Shown piece by piece: positions 16,495 through 19,295 of a stretch of 19,295 bases of DNA; the first letter of the stretch is position 1; every line of letters begins with the position of its first letter. The notes under the pieces are model-generated. The model was not told where the DNA came from, made no database searches, and saw only the letters and a list, made by a program, of their open reading frames with translations. The position numbers and the translations under genes are program-made. The stretch is from an uncultured Selenomonadaceae bacterium (lineage in GTDB: Bacteria; Bacillota; Negativicutes; Selenomonadales; Selenomonadaceae). The stretch lies in contig CAJOQC010000271.1 of NCBI GenBank assembly GCA_905236785.1, positions 1 through 19,295 on the forward strand. The letters are read 5' to 3'.

Positions 16495-16887
16495 GTGGCA
16501 GCAAGAAAAACCACTCGGACTAAGAAAAAGGTCCGTAAGAATATAGAGTACGGTGTGGCGCATATTAGCTCCACTTTCAATAATACCATCGTTACGCTCA
16601 CCGACAAAAGCGGCAACGCTCTTTCGTGGGCAAGCGCAGGCGGCTTAGGTTTTAGAGGTTCGCGTAAAAGCACTCCTTTTGCGGCGCAAATGGCGGCGGA
16701 AGTTGCGGCCAAGGCGGCTATGGAGCATGGATTAAAGCAAGTCGAAGTTTACGTTAAAGGCCCCGGCGCGGGTCGCGAAGCGGCTATTCGTTCCTTGCAG
16801 GCCACAGGCTTGGAGGTCAATATGATTAAGGACGTTACGCCCATTCCGCATAACGGTTGCCGTCCGCCCAAGCGCAGAAGAGTTTAA
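16495..16887 (+). CDS. rpsK: 30S ribosomal protein S11
   Basis: S11 lies on the 30S platform near the E-site and the anti-SD end of 16S rRNA. The 130-residue product contains [18 protein letters not shown] (about 20-37), [33 protein letters not shown] and the terminal [11 protein letters not shown], all diagnostic. The start is GTG at 16495; the SD AAGGGGTGA at 16481-16489 includes the rpsM stop codon, so the two are tightly coupled. rpsD follows after 18 nt. Confidence 0.97.
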   Translation: MAARKTTRTKKKVRKNIEYGVAHISSTFNNTIVTLTDKSGNALSWASAGGLGFRGSRKSTPFAAQMAAEVAAKAAMEHGLKQVEVYVKGPGAGREAAIRSLQATGLEVNMIKDVTPIPHNGCRPPKRRRV

Positions 16888-16905
16888 GGAGGGTGCAGAT
16901 TTTCT

Positions 16906-17499
16906 ATGGCAGTTGATAAAGTTCCCGTATTGAAACGTTGCCGTGCTTTGGGGATTGAACCGGCTACGGTAGGGCGCAACAAACAATCAAAAAGACAGGT
17001 GCGCCGTACCAACCGTAAAGTAAGTGAGTACGGCTTGCAGCTTAAAGAAAAACAAAAAGCCAAATTTATCTACGGCGTATTGGAAAAACAATTTCGCGGT
17101 TATTATGACAAGGCGAAGAAAATGCAAGGCGTTACCGGCGAAAATTTGTTGGGGCTTCTTGAGCGTCGCATTGACAACGTTGTGTTCCGTTTAGGTCTTG
17201 CAAATACCCGTCGTCAGGCTCGGCAAATTGTTTGCCATGGTCATATAACGGTCAACGGCAAACGGCTTGATATTCCTTCGGCTTTGGTGTCGGTGGGCGA
17301 TGTGGTGGCGGTTGCCGAAAAGAGCGCGCAAAACGCATTCTTTAAGGAACTTCGTGAAAGTAACAATCACCTTTCCGCGCCGGCGTGGCTCACTGCGGAT
17401 AAGGATAAATTGACCGGCACGGTGACGAGATTCCCCAATCGCGACGAGATTGATGTTCCGGTGAACGAGCAGGCCATCGTCGAATTGTACTCGAGATAA
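16906..17499 (+). CDS. rpsD: 30S ribosomal protein S4
   Basis: S4 is a primary 16S binder that nucleates 30S body assembly and is an autoregulator in several bacteria. The 197-residue product has KVSEYGLQLKEKQKAKFIYG at 38-57 and the S4 RNA-binding domain at about 87-150 (RRIDNVVFRLGLANTRRQAR). The N-terminus (MAVDKVPVLKRCRALG) lacks the four zinc cysteines of the C+ form; only C12 is present. The ATG follows AAGGAGGG with 10-nt spacing. Here rpsD lies inside the alpha operon, whereas Bacillus subtilis has it elsewhere. A structured 103-nt gap follows. Confidence 0.96.
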   Translation: MAVDKVPVLKRCRALGIEPATVGRNKQSKRQVRRTNRKVSEYGLQLKEKQKAKFIYGVLEKQFRGYYDKAKKMQGVTGENLLGLLERRIDNVVFRLGLANTRRQARQIVCHGHITVNGKRLDIPSALVSVGDVVAVAEKSAQNAFFKELRESNNHLSAPAWLTADKDKLTGTVTRFPNRDEIDVPVNEQAIVELYSR

Positions 17500-17530
17500 C
17501 AGCTTTGTAAAATTCGTTGCATTAGCTGTT
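17498..17530 (+). repeat. First hairpin of the rpsD-rpoA gap
   Basis: AACAGCT at 17498-17504 pairs with AGCTGTT at 17524-17530 (7 bp, 19-nt loop), starting within the rpsD stop codon. A 4-bp stem (GCGG 17534-17537 with CCGC 17544-17547) follows directly. Confidence 0.45.
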
Positions 17531-17543
17531 GTTGCGGTATTAT
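17517..17543 (+). promoter_or_regulatory. Weak candidate internal promoter before rpoA
   Basis: TTGCAT at 17517-17522 and TATTAT at 17538-17543 are separated by 15 nt, shorter than ideal. It overlaps the hairpins, so either reading may be coincidental. An internal rpoA promoter would be plausible here but is not strongly supported. Confidence 0.2.
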
Positions 17544-17548
17544 CCGCA

Positions 17549-17582
17549 TATATCGGCGGAGGTTTGTTGTTTCGCCGATATA
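17549..17582 (+). promoter_or_regulatory. Strong hairpin just upstream of rpoA
   Basis: TATATCGGCGGA at 17549-17560 pairs with TTCGCCGATATA at 17571-17582 (12 bp with one G-U, 10-nt loop). It ends one base before the AAAGGGG rpoA SD region (17584-17590). No U-run follows, so it is not a standard terminator. A role in translational control (S4 is the obvious candidate regulator), RNase processing or mRNA stability is inferred from position. Confidence 0.6.
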
Positions 17583-17602
17583 GAAAGGGGCAACCTTAGA
17601 TT

Positions 17603-18574
17603 ATGGATATCGAAAAACCCAAAATTGAAATCGCTACCGTTAGCGAGGACAACCGTTACGGCAAATTTATTTGCGAACCGCTTGAACGCGGTTACGGGAC
17701 GACGTTCGGCAACAGTTTGCGCAGAATGTTGTTGTCCTCCTTGGAAGGCGCGGCGGTTACTTCCATAAAAATTGAGGGAGTGCTGCATGAGTTTTCGACC
17801 ATTCCCGGCGTGCGGGACGACGTGACCAATATAGTGCTTAACCTAAAGCAACTTTGTCTTAAAATGTCGGATGCCGAGCCGCGATATGTGAGTATTGACG
17901 TGGTCGGCGAAGAGGGAGTAACAAAGGAAGTTACGGCAGGCGACATAGTGTGCGGTGCCGATGTTGAAGTGTTAAACCCCGATTTACATATTGCCACCGT
18001 AAACTCCGACGGCAGACTGCACATTGATATGCGTGTCGAGAGCGGCAGAGGTTATGTGCCTGCCGATAAGAACAAACGCCCGGAGGATACAATCGGGATT
18101 ATTCCCATTGATTCCATTTTTTCGCCGGTGCAACGGGTCAATTATACGGTGCAGGATACTCGTGTGGGCAACGTAACGGACTACGACAAACTTATTCTTG
18201 AGGTTTGGACGGACGGTTCGTTAAGGCCGGAGGAAGCAGTGGCGAAAGCTGCGGGAATTTTGGTGATGCACCTAAAATTGTTCCAGAATATGGACGGCGT
18301 GTCCGGCGAAGTTCCCGAAGAGGAAAACAGCTTCCCCGAAGAGCCGGTTGACGATAAGTCAAAAATTCTTGAAATGACCATCGAAGATTTGGATTTGTCG
18401 GTGCGTTCCTTTAACTGCCTAAAGCGGGCAGCGATAAATAATGTGGCCGACCTTACCAAAAAATCCGAAGACGATATGATGAAGGTCAGAAACCTTGGGC
18501 GCAAGTCCTTGGAAGAAGTAAAGAAGAAGTTAGAGGAGTTGGGCTTGTCCTTAAGCCCGAACGTAATTTCATGA
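17603..18574 (+). CDS. rpoA: RNA polymerase subunit alpha
   Basis: The alpha dimer is the assembly platform of RNA polymerase, and its C-terminal domain contacts UP elements and activators. The 323-residue product has the N-terminal dimer domain with [11 protein letters not shown] at 36-46 (R40 and R41 in the conserved assembly patch). An acidic linker lies near 231-254. The C-terminal domain runs from about 255, with [10 protein letters not shown] at 267-276 (R268 equals E. coli R265) and the HhH segment [12 protein letters not shown] near 295-306. The ATG at 17603 follows AGGGG by 12 nt, a long spacing. The preceding hairpin may influence initiation. Confidence 0.98.
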   Translation: MDIEKPKIEIATVSEDNRYGKFICEPLERGYGTTFGNSLRRMLLSSLEGAAVTSIKIEGVLHEFSTIPGVRDDVTNIVLNLKQLCLKMSDAEPRYVSIDVVGEEGVTKEVTAGDIVCGADVEVLNPDLHIATVNSDGRLHIDMRVESGRGYVPADKNKRPEDTIGIIPIDSIFSPVQRVNYTVQDTRVGNVTDYDKLILEVWTDGSLRPEEAVAKAAGILVMHLKLFQNMDGVSGEVPEEENSFPEEPVDDKSKILEMTIEDLDLSVRSFNCLKRAAINNVADLTKKSEDDMMKVRNLGRKSLEEVKKKLEELGLSLSPNVIS

Positions 18575-18590
18575 TTTGCGAGGGAGACAG

Positions 18591-18929
18591 ATGACAAATA
18601 GGAAACTTGGGCGCAATATGAGTGCTCGCAAAGCTCTTTTTAAGAGTATCCTGACTTCCTTTTTCAAATACGGACGCATTGAAACCACCGAAGCCAAGGC
18701 CAAAGAGATAAGAGGTTTGGCAGATAAACTCATCACCTTGGCTAAGCGCGGCGATTTGTCCGCTCGGCGGATGGCTATTGCCAAATTGGCCGACGAGAAT
18801 GTGGTGCGGAAATTGTTTGACGAAATTGCCGCTAAATATACGGACAGAAACGGCGGCTATACCCGTATTTTGAAATTGGGACCGCGGCGCGGTGATGCCG
18901 CTCCGATGGTAATAATCGAATTGGTGTAA
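18591..18929 (+). CDS. rplQ: 50S ribosomal protein L17
   Basis: L17 lies near the exit tunnel on the solvent side of the 50S subunit. From ATG 18591 the product is 112 residues, beginning [19 protein letters not shown]. It contains [20 protein letters not shown] (about 33-52) and ends [18 protein letters not shown] plus a short tail, all diagnostic. An in-frame TTG at 18576 would add five residues but lies ahead of the SD (AGGGAG, 18581-18586). It is 16 nt after rpoA and the last ribosomal gene before a terminator. Confidence 0.96.
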   Translation: MTNRKLGRNMSARKALFKSILTSFFKYGRIETTEAKAKEIRGLADKLITLAKRGDLSARRMAIAKLADENVVRKLFDEIAAKYTDRNGGYTRILKLGPRRGDAAPMVIIELV

Positions 18930-18937
18930 TTTTTTTG

Positions 18938-18991
18938 CCCCGGCTTTTTTGTTCGCGAGATTTCGCGGATATTTTGGCCGGGGTTTGTTGT
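18938..18991 (+). terminator. Rho-independent terminator of the ribosomal operon
   Basis: CCCCGGC at 18938-18944 pairs with GCCGGGG at 18977-18983. A second stem, TTCGCGA at 18952-18958 with TTTCGCGGA-type pairing (18963-18969, one G-U), is nested in its loop. The outer stem is followed by TTTGTTGT at 18984-18991. The arrangement eight bases after the rplQ stop fits an intrinsic terminator, though the nested hairpin is larger than usual. Confidence 0.7.
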
Positions 18992-19010
18992 AAAACGGGG
19001 AGCGTAACGC

Positions 19011-19295
19011 ATGCACTATCCGATGAACATTGATTTGAAAAATGCCCATTGTGTGGTGATTGGCGCGGGTAATGTGGCTTTTAGGAAAATAAAAACCCTT
19101 ATTGCGGCGGAGGCGGATGTTCTTGTTATCGCGCCTGCGGCCATTGATGAAGTTTTGGATTTGGCGGCTGCAGGGAAAATTTCTTATTGTCGCGCTCCGT
19201 ATGAATACGGCGATTTGCAGGGCGCAAAAATAGTGATATGCGCCACGGATGACCATGAAGTAAACCGCGAGGCCGCGACGGAAGCAAAAGCGGCG
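19011..19295 (+). CDS. Precorrin-2 dehydrogenase/siroheme synthase-like protein, N-terminal part
   Basis: This family (CysG N-terminal domain, Met8p, SirC) oxidises precorrin-2 to sirohydrochlorin with NAD and may insert iron to give siroheme. The 95 visible codons form an open Rossmann half: MHYPMNIDLKNAHCVVIG, then the NAD loop GAGNVAFRK at 18-26 and ATDDHEVNR at 78-86, which holds the aspartate used in catalysis by relatives. GGGGAG at 18997-19002 is the SD, 8 nt before the ATG; an ATG at 19023 is a less likely start. The gene runs off the window, so full length (about 200 residues in stand-alone forms) and any fusion partner are unknown. It lies after the terminator and is probably a separate unit, with no clear promoter seen. 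Confidence 0.85.
   Translation, partial: MHYPMNIDLKNAHCVVIGAGNVAFRKIKTLIAAEADVLVIAPAAIDEVLDLAAAGKISYCRAPYEYGDLQGAKIVICATDDHEVNREAATEAKAA

Noticed and set aside
18949..18975. Promoter for the siroheme-like gene inside the terminator (TTGTTC, TATTTT)
   Set aside because: The spacer is 15 nt, both boxes are poor, and they fall inside the terminator hairpin.
18486..19256. Minus-strand open frame of 256 codons across rplQ, the terminator and the siroheme-like gene
   Set aside because: It runs through a terminator hairpin and two sense genes with clear families; the translation has no known domain.

Overview
The window is a nearly complete bacterial str-S10-spc-alpha ribosomal protein supercluster, all on the + strand, followed by the start of one tetrapyrrole gene. 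It points to a Bacillota (Firmicutes) organism: strong AGGAGG-type Shine-Dalgarno (SD) sites, many TTG and GTG starts, a short zinc-type S14, a tetracysteine zinc LID in adenylate kinase, secY-adk-infA-rpmJ linked to the alpha operon, and roughly balanced GC. Protein flavour (EF-Tu, SecY, L3) suggests Negativicutes or a related lineage. That is an impression from memory, not a computed placement.

Layout. 1-180: tail of an upstream terminator, one strong sigma-A promoter (TTGACA, 17 nt, extended -10 TAATAT) and a structured leader. 181-4391: str operon, rpsL-rpsG-fusA-tuf. 4392-4568: non-coding junction with a 12-bp UUCG hairpin, a second small hairpin and a structured leader. 4569-9634: S10 operon, rpsJ-rplC-rplD-rplW-rplB-rpsS-rplV-rpsC-rplP-rpmC-rpsQ. 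9635-9697: hairpin junction. 9698-15728: spc operon, rplN-rplX-rplE-rpsZ-rpsH-rplF-rplR-rpsE-rpmD-rplO-secY-adk. 15732-18929: infA-rpmJ-rpsM-rpsK-rpsD-rpoA-rplQ, with a hairpin-rich 103-nt gap before rpoA. 18938-18991: terminator. 19011 to the end: N-terminal 95 codons of a precorrin-2 dehydrogenase/siroheme synthase-like gene. No gap reaches 300 bases; the longest are 1-180 and 4392-4568.

The genes form one functional unit: most small- and large-subunit proteins of a core set, the elongation factors EF-G and EF-Tu, initiation factor IF-1, the SecY translocon channel, adenylate kinase, and the RNA polymerase alpha subunit. Spacing is tight (overlaps to about 60 nt), so co-transcription from the promoter at 70-98 is likely. 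Hairpins sit at the classical operon borders and before rpsG and rpoA. These are the most plausible control points.

I found no undescribed system. The coding content is conserved housekeeping. The points worth checking are the structured junctions, the heavy use of TTG starts in highly expressed genes, the absence of map between adk and infA, and the siroheme-type gene directly after rplQ.
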